A stretch of 64,000 bases of DNA. It comes from Cunninghamia lanceolata. Its lineage: Eukaryota; Streptophyta; Pinopsida; Cupressales; Cupressaceae. The notes below the pieces were generated by a model. The model did not search any database. It was not told the origin of the DNA and saw only the letters and a list, made by a program, of their open reading frames with translations. A program made the translations under genes and the position numbers. Position 1 is the stretch's first letter; every line of letters starts with the position of its first letter. The stretch is taken from positions 12,852,001 through 12,916,000 of the forward strand of contig BSBN01001807.1 of the NCBI GenBank assembly GCA_027924645.1. Reading direction: 5' to 3'. Of the stretch, positions 1-10,130 are shown in pieces.

Positions 1-1117
1 TCTGCATGAATATTTGAAGGAATTATGGCCATCTGAGTATAACCAGTTCCTGTAATACTCAGGAAAGACAGAGTGACAGGAAAGAGGTCTGGATTGCTCC
101 AAAAATATAAACTTATGATCTGTGGATCTGAAGGCATGTTTGGGAAGTCAATGTATATCATCAACATCAGTGGTTTGTGGATTGGAGGTCCGCAAGCTAT
201 CCTTCCAGTTTGACAGTCATGGCAGAGAGTGTTCTTGAGGTTTTGGGGGAAGATTCAAATGTTTGTGATAATTTGGTTTAGAATGGATGTTATTGGCAAA
301 TTCAATGTGCTTGTGGAGGTCTCTGGATTGTATGGTTACTATGTTAGAGGTCCACATTGAAGTTTGATCTTGTTGATTGAAGATTTCTTCTTGAGGTTAA
401 TGTTCTTCCCAGTCTTGGTTGATCAAATGTTCCTAGCCTGTTGTAGATGCCTTAAAAACATTTTTATGAAGTGTGGAGTGGTTGTAGAAGTAGATTCAAG
501 TCTTAGTTGTGTTTGGTCGACAGTGTGATGATCCATGTCAAGTTTAGCCAACCTTGTTGATCATTCCAAGGTTGATGAAGTATATAAATACTTGTTGAAG
601 AGGTATTGAAATCATCCTTGTGCAAAACAGATAAAATCTGAAGAAAGGATCAGGAGTAGAGCAGAGAAGAAAAGGAACAAAAGCAGTGTAGAATGTGAAG
701 AAGAGTTTGAGGCAAAGCAAAAGTTCTTGAGAATTCATTGAAATTGAATCAGGCATGAAGTAGATGTTATTTCTTAGTTAATTTTTTCTAAATAAATTTT
801 GTAGGCAATGAGCCTCTCTTTTGAGCAGTGAGCTCTAGGCAGTGCACTTGAAGGCATGTGCCTTCTATTTTACTAAGTAATTTTAATAGGGTACGCATTT
901 TGTGGGTTAACCCCCATCGTGGTTTTTCCCTTAACCGAGTTTCTACATCAAAATCTTGGTGTCAAGTGTGTTGATTATGTTTATGCTCTTATGTTGTTGA
1001 TTAATGCTTTAATGTTTACATCACTAATCTGATAGTAAGATAATAAAGAAGGTTAAAGGTAGAAAAGTTTTTGTGGGACAATTGATTCACCCCCCTCTCA
1101 GTTGTCTAGTTCCAACA
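1..1117 (+). repeat. Copia-1 5' LTR, truncated by window edge
   Basis: Matches 5853-6969 base for base in length. It ends in CCAACA immediately before the primer binding site. The LTR family starts with TGTTGCAAAT, as seen in the right copy, and that start lies outside the window. Confidence 0.95.
581..589 (+). promoter_or_regulatory. TATA box in Copia-1 5' LTR
   Basis: TATATAAAT sits mid-LTR and is conserved at the matching site of the right LTR (6433-6441). It is the likely U3 promoter. An AATAAATT polyadenylation-like signal lies about 210 bp downstream (near 790), consistent with a U3-R-U5 layout. Function is inferred. Confidence 0.6.
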
Positions 1118-1119
1118 AT

Positions 1120-1132
1120 TGGTATCAAAGCC
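1120..1132 (+). other. Primer binding site (tRNA-iMet type), Copia-1
   Basis: TGGTATCAAAGCC begins two bases after the LTR end. It matches the plant initiator tRNA-Met primer site TGGTATCAGAGC with one G-to-A change. Copia-2 and Copia-3 keep the unmutated form. Confidence 0.9.
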
Positions 1133-1173
1133 AGATCCTCTCATAAAAGCCTAACCGCTTGAGGAGATCTAGG

Positions 1174-2250
1174 ATGTTGACCTACAAGAAGGATAGTCCA
1201 AGATTTGATGGAACAAAGTATTCTATTTGGAAAAATCGCATGGAGTGTCATTTGCGATGCATGGGTGATGCCTATTGGGCAATAACCAGTGTTGAGTATA
1301 AACCTCCGGAGAAAGGTCCTTCAACTCCTGATCAAGTCAAAGATGCTAAAAATAATCTTCGAGATAAAGAATCCTTGTTGAGTGCCCTGACTGATTTAGA
1401 AATGACAAATATCTTTGGTCTAAAAACTACTTATCAAATCTAGAAAAAGTTGGAGTATCTGTATGAAGGTGATAAATATGTCAAATGTACAAAGCTGCAA
1501 AGTCTAAGAGGAAAATTTGAAACTACGAGGATGAGCAAAGATGAAAACATCACAATCTACATGCAAAAGATAAATGAACTTGTGTGTGGCATTAGGTGTG
1601 TTGGTGGAACTTTGGAAGAATTAGAAATTGTGTCAAAAGTACTTAGATCTTTACCAGATTCATACAAACATAAGGTTGCAGCTATAGAAGAGATTAGGAT
1701 AGTCTCAGAGGTTACAAGAGATCATCTAGTTGGCAAAATTTTAGTTTTTGAATTAAGTGAATTTGGTGATTCTCTTCCCAAGTCTGAATCTGCATTCAAG
1801 GATAGTGTGTATGGAAAACAAAGATATGATCTAGGTGAAAGCTCTTCTGCAAGATCAAACAGATTTGTTAAGACAAGAAAGGATCTTGAAGATGTTGAAA
1901 TAGAAACAACAAATCTTGAAGCTCTTATTGCCAGAAGAATGCCAAGAGGATCCAGTAAGTATGAAGGAAAATTACCACTCAAATTCTTTGCTTGTAATAA
2001 GATTGGTCATTTTGCCTCAAGATGTCTGGAAAGGTTTTCAAAACCAAACCCTAACAGGTATAAAGGTTAGAAGAAATGTTACTATGTCCAAGAAAATGGA
2101 GAAGAAGGGGTAACAGATGATGAATCTAATCATGGAGGCTCCTCTGAAAATGATTGGGTGTTTATTGCTATCAAAGAAGAAGATCCGATGTCTATTGAAT
2201 TTGTTAGCTATGAAAATGTGGAAAGTGTCTTGGTTGCTTAGGTTATTGAA
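1174..2250 (+). pseudogene. Copia-1 gag (capsid/nucleocapsid), broken
   Basis: Start chosen at ATG 1174, about 40 bp after the primer site, giving MLTYKKDSPRFDGTKYSIWK; 'FDGTKYSIWK' is typical of copia capsid N-termini. A UBN2-like capsid domain follows, then a nucleocapsid CCHC knuckle at 1984-2025. The first knuckle cysteine is replaced by Phe (FFACNKIGHFASRC), whereas Copia-3 keeps it. The frame is interrupted by TAG at 1441, 2068 and 2239. Copia-3 has CAG at the positions of 2068 and 2239, so those two are CAG-to-TAG changes. The TAG at 1441 is also present in Copia-3. Gag would form the virus-like particle; this copy cannot make a full-length product. Confidence 0.9.
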
Positions 2251-3699
2251 AAGGATGAATGGGTGATTGATAGTGGATGTTCTTATCATATGACTAGTGA
2301 CAAGAGTAAGTTTGTGAACTTTGAAAACTATGGAGGACTTGTGAAATTTGGAGACAACTTAGCTGGTAGGATCTATGGCAGAGGATCCATCTCTTTTGAT
2401 GGCAAGAACAACACCAATGATGTTTTCTATGTGGAAGGATTAAAACATAATCTTCTCAGTGTTGGACAGTTCGTTGACAAGGTTTATGATCTTTTGTTCA
2501 AGGATGGAAAATACAGAATCTTGGAAAGCTCCGGAACTGAAATTGCATCCGGTACTCAAACCAAAGGTTACATCTTTTACTTAAGTAGTTTTGGGAAAAG
2601 TTCTTTGATTGCTCAGATAGATCAAAGTTGGCTATGGCATAGGAGGATGTGTCATGTGAATTTTGACAACATTGTCAAAATAAGTTCCACTCAAGTTGTA
2701 AGATATCTTCCAAGACTTGTGAAACCTAATAACATATGTAGAGAATGTCAATTGGCCAAACAAAACAAAATTTTATTCAAGAGTAAGGAACAAGGTTCAA
2801 GTGAGAGATTGGAACTAGTACATACTGATCTCTGTGGTCCTGCTAGAATTAGGAGTGTGCAAGGAGACATATATTTCATGCTGCTAATTGATGATTACTC
2901 TCGGATGATGTGGGTAACTTTTCTGAGAGAAAAATCAGAAGCCTTTGACAAGTTTAAGGTGTTCAAGATGATGGTTGAAAATGAGATTGGTGGGAAATTA
3001 AAGTGTCTGAGATCTGACAAAGGTGGAGAGTTTACCTCTGGTGAGTTTGATGTTTTATGTGAAAAGCATGGAATAAAAAGACAGTTATCTTCTCCTAGGA
3101 CTCCTCAGCAAAATGGAGTTGTGGAAAGAAAGAGCCAGACCATTCAAGAAGCTGCTAGAACCATGATGATGGAAACAAATGTTCCTCAAGTTTATTGGAG
3201 AAAAGCCGTGAGTATTGTTGTCTACACTCTTAACTAGGTGCAAATCAAAGGAAATTCTAGTAAGACTCCTAATGAGATTTGGTTTGGTCATCCTCCTACT
3301 GTGAGATACTTCAGAGTCTTTGGTAGTAAATGTTATATCAAAAGAGATGAGGACTTAGGTAAGTTTGAGGCAAGAAGTGATGAAGGAATTTTTTTGGGAT
3401 ACTCAACTCAAAGTAAGGCCTACCGGTGCTTCAATAAAAGATTGAAGAAGATTGTTGAAAGTACGAATGTTAAAGTTGATGAAAGAAAGGAAGGACATTC
3501 TAGGTACTCTAGATATGATTTAGATGATCAAGATGAAAGTCAAAATCAAGGAAGGCAAGTTCAAGTTCAGACCCAGATTCAGTTTGAACCAGTGACTCCA
3601 GAGGTTAACACAGATGATGAGGAACAAGTTCAAGAAACAGAAGCTCAAACAATCTCCAAAACTCCTAGGTATGTAAGGTTAAATCATCCTGAAGATTAG
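2251..3699 (+). pseudogene. Copia-1 protease and integrase, broken
   Basis: Aspartic protease active site DSG at 2269-2277 (context WVIDSGCSYHMT). The GAG_pre-integrase HHCC zinc region follows near 2626-2760 (LWHRRMCHVN, then CRECQ). The rve core shows TDLCGP, the LIDDYSR segment, LRSDKGGEF and TPQQNGVVER, the usual DDE landmarks, and these residues look intact. A TAG at 3235 (CAG in Copia-3) splits integrase. The C-terminal part (PPTVRYFRVFGSKCY, then GIFLGYS) continues to a TAG at 3697 that Copia-3 shares. In a live element this unit would process the polyprotein and join cDNA to the host chromosome. Confidence 0.92.
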
Positions 3700-5326
3700 A
3701 TCATAGGAGATAAGAGTAAAGGTGTTTGAACTAGGAGAAAAATTTCTTAAGATCAAGAAGAGATTTGTTTGATTTCAAGGATTGAACCTAAATCAGTAAG
3801 TGAAGCTTGTAATGATGAAAACTGGGTCAAAGCAATGGAAGAGGAATTGATGCAAATTGAAAAGAATCACACATGGGATCTAGTTCCTAGACCTGAGGAC
3901 AAAAATGTGATTGGAACCAAATGGGTCTTCCAGAATAAACTGAATGAAGATGGCGAGGTGGTAAGGAATAAGGCAAGGTTGGTATGTAAAGGCTACTCTA
4001 AAGTAGAAGGAATTGATTTTGAAGAAACTTTTACTCTGATGGGAAGGATAGAGGCAGTTAGATTATTTCTTGCATTTGTTGCTTTCAAATATTTTAAAGT
4101 ATATCAAATGGATGTAAAATCAACATTTCTGAATGGAGATTTGGAGGAAGAAGTCTACATTGAGCAACCAGAAGGATTTCAATTGTCTGATTAGGGAGAT
4201 ATGGTTTGTAGATTGAGAAAATCCTTGTATGGACTCAATCAAGCTCTAAGAGCCTGGTATACCAGATTGGATAAGCATTTTCTTAAGCTAGGATTTAGCA
4301 AACGTATTGCTGATAGTAATCTCTACTTCAAAACTGATCATGAGGACATTCTAATTGTTGAAGTTTTTGTTGATGATATCATTTTTGGTGGAAATGAATG
4401 CATGTGTAAAGAATTTGTTGTTTAGATGAAAAGTGAGTTTGAGATGTCAATGTTTGGTGAGATGAATTTCTTCTTAGGTCTGCAAATTGTTCAATCAAAT
4501 AAAGGTATCTTCATATCTCAGTCCAAGTATGTAAAAGAATTGCTAAAGAAATTTGGAATGGAAGACTCAAAGCCAGTGGGTACACCTATGGTAACCGGAT
4601 GCAAGCTAAGCAAAGATGATGACTCTCCCAAGGTAAATTAGAAAAGATATAGATCAATGATTGGAGGATTGCTTTATTTAACCCAGACCAGACCTGACAT
4701 CATGAATGCAGTTGGACTTGTTGCCAAATTTCAAGCTGATCCAAAAGAATCCCATGTTATGGCAGTCAAAAGAATTTTTAGACATCTCAAGGGGACAATT
4801 GATTATGGACTGTGGTATCCAAAGGACAATAACTTCACTCTTCATACATATATAGATGTTGATTGGGCAGGAGATGTGGATGATAGAAAAAGTACTAGTG
4901 GTGGTGCATGCTTCTTGGGAAGAAGATTAGTCTCTTGGATAAGCAAAAAGGAAGAGGCAATATCTTTGTCTACTGCAGAAGCAGAGTACATAGCATTAGC
5001 AAATAATTGCACTCAGGTTTTGTGGATGAAGCAAATGTTGAAGGACATTAGAATTGTTTGAGGAGCCAGTCACAATTTTTTGTAATAATTCTAGTGCAAT
5101 AAGCATCTCAAAGAATCTGGTATTGCATTCAAAGACAAAGCATATATCTATCAAGTTTCATTTCTTGAGAGAGAAAGTAAATGAGAATGAAGTCAAGTTG
5201 GAGTTTGTGCCTTCCAAAGATTAGATTGCAGACATCTTCACTAAGCGTCTTCCCAAGGATGCTTTTGAGTATCTTAGAGAGAAGTTAGGGGTTTTACCCC
5301 TCTTAAGAAGAACTAAGATGCACTAA
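3700..5326 (+). pseudogene. Copia-1 reverse transcriptase and RNase H, broken
   Basis: RVT_2-type reverse transcriptase: [18 protein letters not shown] starts the domain, [10 protein letters not shown] and [13 protein letters not shown] follow, and the catalytic motif reads FVDD at 4366-4377. Stops at 4192, 4423 and 4639 are all TAG; Copia-3 has CAG at the last two. The connection region contains TRPDI. RNase H shows VDWAGD and STAEAEY. A small deletion near 5055 shifts frame before the last catalytic Asp, which is itself Asn here (CNNSSAI; Copia-3 has YDNSSAI). A further TAG at 5222 is shared with Copia-3. The frame ends at TAA 5324-5326. The linker at 3700-3768 has additional TGA and TAA codons. 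Confidence 0.92.
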
Positions 5327-5637
5327 GGTGCATCAGTCTGGTGGAATTCACATTCATATCTTGTGATCCGGATTGATGTTAAGGAGGTACTACTGAAAGG
5401 GTGAGTAGTCAATATGCAAATTTTGGGATCAATCTAAAGAAAAAAGGGAGAAAAGATAGCAAATATGTGCCCTTTGCCATTGATGTCAAAGGGGGAGAGA
5501 AGTCATGTGAAAAACTAGTTCCTGATGTAAGGGGAGCAGTAAAAAAAGTAGTTACAGGAGTGAGAAGAGAAAGAGGGAGAAGATCTTGTCTTGATGGTTA
5601 GATTCAGTTTTTCACATCATATGTTGCCATCAATGAC

Positions 5638-5650
5638 AAACGGGGGAGAT
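5638..5650 (+). other. Polypurine tract, Copia-1
   Basis: AAACGGGGGAGAT directly abuts the right LTR start TGTTGC. This is the expected plus-strand priming site. Copia-3 carries the equivalent CAAAGGGGGAGAT. Confidence 0.85.
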
Positions 5651-6969
5651 TGTTGCAAATATGTGCCTAAGTGGGTTGTCTTTGATGTCAACATATCCTT
5701 GTTGCCATTGGTGTCAACTGTATCTTGTTTTGTTGTCTGCATAGAAGACCAGACTGTTGAGGATATTGAGAAAATTAATGATAATCAATGCATGCAGATC
5801 ATGTGGCTATGTAGAGGATTGTTAGAGATTGCTCCAGTTAAGATTTGAGAACTCTGCATGAAGATTTGAAGGAGTTATGGCCATCTGAGTATAAATGGTT
5901 CCTACAATACCCAGGAAAGACAGAGTGACAGGAAAGAGGTTTGGATTGCTTTGAAAATATAAACTTATGATCTGTGGATCTGAAGGCATGTTTGGGAAGT
6001 CGATGTGTGTCATCAACATCAGTGGTTCGTGGATTGGAGGTCCGCAAGCTATCCTTCTAGTCTGACAGTCATGGTAGAGAGTGTTCTTGAGGTTCCAAAG
6101 GAAGATTAAAATGTTTGTGATAATTTGGTTTAGAATGGATGTTATTGGTGAATTCAATGTGCTTGTGGAGTTCTTTGGATTGTATGGCTACTAAGTTAGA
6201 GGTCTGCATTGAAGTTTGAGCTTGTTGATTGAAGATTTCTTCTTGAGGTTGATGTTCTTCCCAATCTTGGCCGACCAGATGTTCTTAGCCTATTACGGAT
6301 GCCTTAAGAACATTTTTATGAAGCATGGAGTGGTTGTAGAAGCAGATTCAAGTCTCAGTTGTGTTTGGCCGACAGTGTGATGATCCGCGTCAAGTAGAGC
6401 CGACCTTGTTGATCATTCCAAGGTTGATGAAGTATATAAATACTTGTTGAAGAGGTATTGAAATCATCCTTATGAAAAATAGATAAAATTTGAAGAAAGG
6501 ATCAAGAGTAAAGCAGAGAAGAAAAGGAGCGAGAGCAGTGTAGAATGTGAAGAAGAGTTTGAGGCAAAGAAAAAGTTCTTGAGCATTCATTGAAATTGAA
6601 TCAAGCATGAAGTAGATGCTATTTCTCAGTTAATTCTTTCTAAATAAATTATGTAGGCAGTGAGCCTCTCTTTTGAGCAGTGAGCTTTGGGCAGTGCACT
6701 CGAAGGCATGTGCCTTCTATTTTATTAAGTACTTTTAACAGGGTATGCATTTTGTGGGTTAACCTCCACCGTGGTTTTTCCCTTAACTGGGTTTCCATGT
6801 CAAAATCTTGGTGTCAAGTGTGTTGATTATGTTTTTGCTCTTATGCTATTGATTAATGCTTTAATGTTTACATCACTAATCTGATAGTAAGATAATAAAG
6901 AAGGTTAAAGGCAGAAAAGTTTTTGTGGGACAACTGATTCACCCCCCTCTCAATTGTCTAGTTCCAACA
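5651..6969 (+). repeat. Copia-1 3' LTR (1319 bp, complete)
   Basis: Starts TGTTGCAAAT and ends TTCCAACA, so it has the canonical TG..CA ends within the inverted TGTTG/CAACA. It aligns with 1-1117 over its last 1117 bp. It carries a TATA box at 6433-6441. An antisense open frame of about 70 codons (6390-6608, - strand) is present in both LTR copies, with no similarity I recognise. Confidence 0.95.
6433..6441 (+). promoter_or_regulatory. TATA box in Copia-1 3' LTR
   Basis: TATATAAAT at the site matching 581-589. It could drive read-out into the downstream Copia-2 LTR if unmethylated; this is inference only. Confidence 0.55.
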
Positions 6970-6974
6970 ATGAC
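6970..6974. repeat. Right target-site duplication of Copia-1 (ATGAC)
   Basis: The uninterrupted Copia-2 right LTR reads ATGACAACT at 12042-12050. The left-LTR fragment begins ATGACAACT at 6970. ATGAC is therefore the 5-bp duplicated target; its partner lies upstream of the window. Confidence 0.7.
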
Positions 6975-7661
6975 AACTATCATAATGTTTGGTAAGTGAA
7001 TCTATGACAGCTGCAAGTTGTCATAAGATTCTGAGATTCTATGACGCATATGACGAATATGTTAGTTGTATATTTGCTATATTTAGACCTAGTTTCCTAT
7101 CTTGGAAAGATACTTTTTTTGTGGAATCTATGATGGTTATGATGTGTCATAAGATGTTGTAAGAGGCCAGATTTAGTCTTGGGCATCCAACCTTTGCATG
7201 GTTGTTTTTGGACAAGTGGAAGATGCTTGTAAGATGGTAATTAATGTTTACAGGTTGGAGAATCTTAGGAGAGAGAAGGTGAAAGCCTCGGATGAGTTGG
7301 AAAATATTTCTATAAGTATTTTCCATGTATTTGTTGCTACAATATATATTTTAGGTACTCAGGTGCTGCCGGAATGCTATCAGATTGAAGACTTGTGGAG
7401 AGAGCTGTGTAGTTGATGTATTGTACAATCTTGTTGAGATTAATACAAATTTGTGCCTCTTTCATGGTGGAGTTTTTTACCTGCAAGGGTTTTCTCCACG
7501 TAAACACTATGTCATTGTGTTGAGTTCTTCATGTTTGACATCTTTTCTATAGTGGGTTTTATGTTTTATTACAATCTCCATTGTTAATGCACACTTAAAG
7601 ATTGCTGAAATTTATTTTGAATTAGATTTCCATTGAAGTAGTGTTGCTTTCATTTCTAACA
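6970..7661 (+). repeat. Copia-2 5' LTR, 3' portion
   Basis: Matches 12042-12733. It ends TTTCTAACA just before the primer binding site. An open frame of 72 codons at 7198-7416 is not preserved as a gene in the right copy, so I do not treat it as coding. Confidence 0.92.
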
Positions 7662-7663
7662 TT

Positions 7664-7676
7664 TGGTATCAGAGCC
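7664..7676 (+). other. Primer binding site (tRNA-iMet), Copia-2
   Basis: TGGTATCAGAGCC lies two bases past the LTR end and is the exact plant initiator tRNA-Met complement. Confidence 0.92.
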
Positions 7677-7768
7677 TGGTCAGCTTTGACTCTTAGGTGG
7701 TAGTGTGGAAGCTGTAGCTATAATGGGAGATTTGGTTGTGTTTATTTTGCAGATCTTGTGTTGATATT

Positions 7769-8560
7769 ATGGCTGCATCCACTATTGCATCAACCTCTCG
7801 AATGGACATTGAGAAGTTCAACGGAACGGGGTATGAGTTGTGGAAGTTGAAAATGGAAGATTTGTTGGAAGAAAGAAACCAATGGTTGGTTTTTCAAAAA
7901 GAAAGAAACTTGATGATGTCTCTTTGGATGAGTGGACAAAACTGGATAAGAAGGCACGGGGAACCATCCGTTTGTGTCTGTCAGATTCTGTCATGTTGAA
8001 TGTCACAAAGGAAGAGACTGCACACAAGTTGTAGAAATGGTTGGGTTAGATCTATCAAACCAAGAGTATGGTAAATAAACTTTACTTAAAAAGAAAATTG
8101 TTTTCCTTAAAAATGAAAGAGGGTGAGTCAGTTGCAGAGCATTTAAATTCATTTAATTTGTTGATGAGTCAACTTGCTTTAATAGATGTTGAGGTTGATG
8201 AGGAAGATAAATGTATCTTGCTTCTTTGTTCTTTACTTGAGTCTTGGGAGAATGTTATCCTTTCTATCACTGCTAACCTCACAAATCTAAAGTTGGATGC
8301 TCTTGTTGTAGTTTTACTGGCATAGGAATTGAGGAAGAAGAGTTCAGATAGTTCAGGGGATGCACTCAGTGTTAGGGGAAGGTCTAAGGAAAGAGGACCA
8401 AAGGGAGATTAGAAAGGGGCTAAGGACAAGTCCAAGGGCTAGTCTAAGACTCCTAGTAAAAAGAACATAGTTAAATGTTGGAACTACGGTAAAAGGGGAC
8501 ATGTGAAGAAGGAGTACAAAAACCCCAAGAAACAGTGGGAGAGTGCTTCGGATAAGTCCT
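7769..8560 (+). pseudogene. Copia-2 gag, broken
   Basis: Start at ATG 7769 (MAASTIASTSRMDIEKFNG). The capsid continues through two frames: MEDLLEERNQW, then LDKKARGTIRLCLSDSVMLN, then KLYLKRKLFSLKMKEGESV with DEDKCILLLCSL, all usual for this lineage. Stops include TAG near 8033, 8047, 8323, 8408 and 8441. The nucleocapsid knuckle at 8476-8517 reads CWNYGKRGHVKKEY; the second and fourth zinc ligands, normally Cys, are both Tyr (TAC instead of TGC). That pattern is what G-to-A transitions would give. Confidence 0.9.
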
Positions 8561-10130
8561 CGAATGCAGGTGAAGATGTTTTACTTTCTACATGTAATGT
8601 TGTTTCTAATGATCATTGGTTGGTTGACTCAGGATGCTCATTTCATATGACCCCACATAAGGAATGGTTCTCCACATATGAAGGATATGATGGAGGTAAT
8701 ATCTACCTTGGTGACAACTCTTCATATCCAATTATCACGAAAGGAAAGGTATTTTTGTGCTTCAATGATGGGAGGATTAAAACCCTCCTTGGTGTTTTGC
8801 ATGTTCCTGGATTAGCTAGAAATCTGATTTCAATTTTGAAGTTGAATGATTTGGGAATGCATGTGACATTTGAAAAGCATGGATGTAGATTGGTGAGAGG
8901 GAACTTGGTCATAGCAAAAGGGAAGAGATTTGGGAACTTGTTTAAGCTTGAAGCCACTATAGTTTGTAATGCCTCTTATGTTTCTGAGGCTTCTGAAAAC
9001 ACTTGTATGTTGTTGCACCGTAGATTGGGCCACACAAGCAATAATGTATTAAAAACTATTAAGAATAAAGAATTGTTGGAGGGTTTCTCTTATTCTGATA
9101 AGCACTTTGATTTCTGTGAGCATTGTGTGTTTGGTAAACAAAATAGAAAATTATTTCCTTCAGGAAGCAATAGAGAAAAAGAGAAATTAGAGATTATTCA
9201 TATGGATGTGTTTAGACCTATGGATAATGAATCTATTAGAAAATCTCATTATTTTGTCACCTTCATTGATGATGTATCCAGATATACATGGATTTATTTT
9301 ATGAAACATAAATAGTTTTCACTAAGTTTAAGGAATTCAAAGTCTTAGTAGAGAACCAATCAAGTTTAAAGATAAAAATATTAAGATCTAACAATGGAGG
9401 GGAATATTACTCTAAGGAATTTGATGAGTTTTGCAAGCATGTAGGTATAATCAGACAAAAGACAACTCCATATACACCACAACAGAATGGTGTTGCAGAA
9501 AATATGAATTAGACAATTATAGAAAGGGCTAGAAGTATGCTTAGTGATGCACAATTAGATAAATGCTTTTGGGCAGAGGTTGTGTGTACTTCTTGCTACT
9601 TGATAAACAGATCTCCTTGTAAGACTCTTGATTCGACACCTTATGAAGTGTGGATAGGTAAGAAACCTTTTGTTTCACATTTAATAAGGGTTTTTGGTTG
9701 TGAGGCTTTTGTTCATGTTCCTAAGGAAAAGTGATCTAAGTTGGATCCAAAGGATGAAAAGTGTACATTCATTGGATATGGTGATAATGTCAAAGGTTAT
9801 AAGCTTTGGAATCCACTAACCCACAAGATTATCTTTTCTAGAGATGTTATTTTTAGGGAACTTAGAGTCATTTTTGAACCTGCGTAGTCAAAAGAAAAAG
9901 AAGAAAAGGTAACGAAGGTGCACTTTGATTTAGAGAAGAAAGATGCACCTCGAGAAGAACAAAATGATGGATTGGGGGGTGAAGAAGAAGAAGAAGATTC
10001 AAATATTTCTGATGAAGATGAATTTGTTGTGACGAAAGAAGTTGGTATAGATGATCTTGCAGAAGAATGAGTAGAGTCTCTTACTCCACCCTTGAGGAGA
10101 TCCACAAGACAAAAAAATCCAATTGATAGG
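8561..10130 (+). pseudogene. Copia-2 protease and integrase, broken
   Basis: Protease DSG at 8626-8634 (WLVDSGCSFHMT). The GAG_pre-integrase zinc region is around 9010-9130 (LLHRRLGHTS, then CEHCVFGKQ). The integrase core shows IHMDVFRPM, then FIDDVSRYTW. A frameshift occurs at about 9312. The frame resumes with LRSNNGGEY (normally SDNGGEY, so the second catalytic Asp is Asn) and TPQQNGVAE. TAG at about 9508, TGA at about 9732 and TAG at about 9886 follow. An acidic linker (EEEEEDSNISDEDE) joins to the RT. The product would be inactive. Confidence 0.9.

Larger units (their letters stand above)
1..6969 (+). mobile_element. Copia-1: Ty1/copia LTR retrotransposon, nested in Copia-2
   Basis: The internal region carries gag, protease, integrase, reverse transcriptase and RNase H in that order, which is the copia (Pseudoviridae) order. 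It is flanked by a left LTR (1-1117, cut by the window edge) and a right LTR (5651-6969). Left base 1 corresponds to right base 5853, so about 202 bp are missing upstream. A tRNA-iMet-type primer binding site follows the left LTR and a purine tract precedes the right LTR. The reading frame is broken by at least nine TAG codons and by frameshifts, so the copy is dead. The two LTRs differ at roughly 6-10% of sites in the stretches I compared by eye, mostly transitions, so the insertion is old. The ATGAC at 6970-6974 and the sequence after it belong to a Copia-2 LTR, so this element landed inside that LTR. Confidence 0.95.

Noticed and set aside
1441..5224. TAG codons as programmed readthrough in copia elements
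   Set aside because: Too many sites. At most of them the relative carries CAG, and frameshifts are present as well. Decay explains the pattern better.
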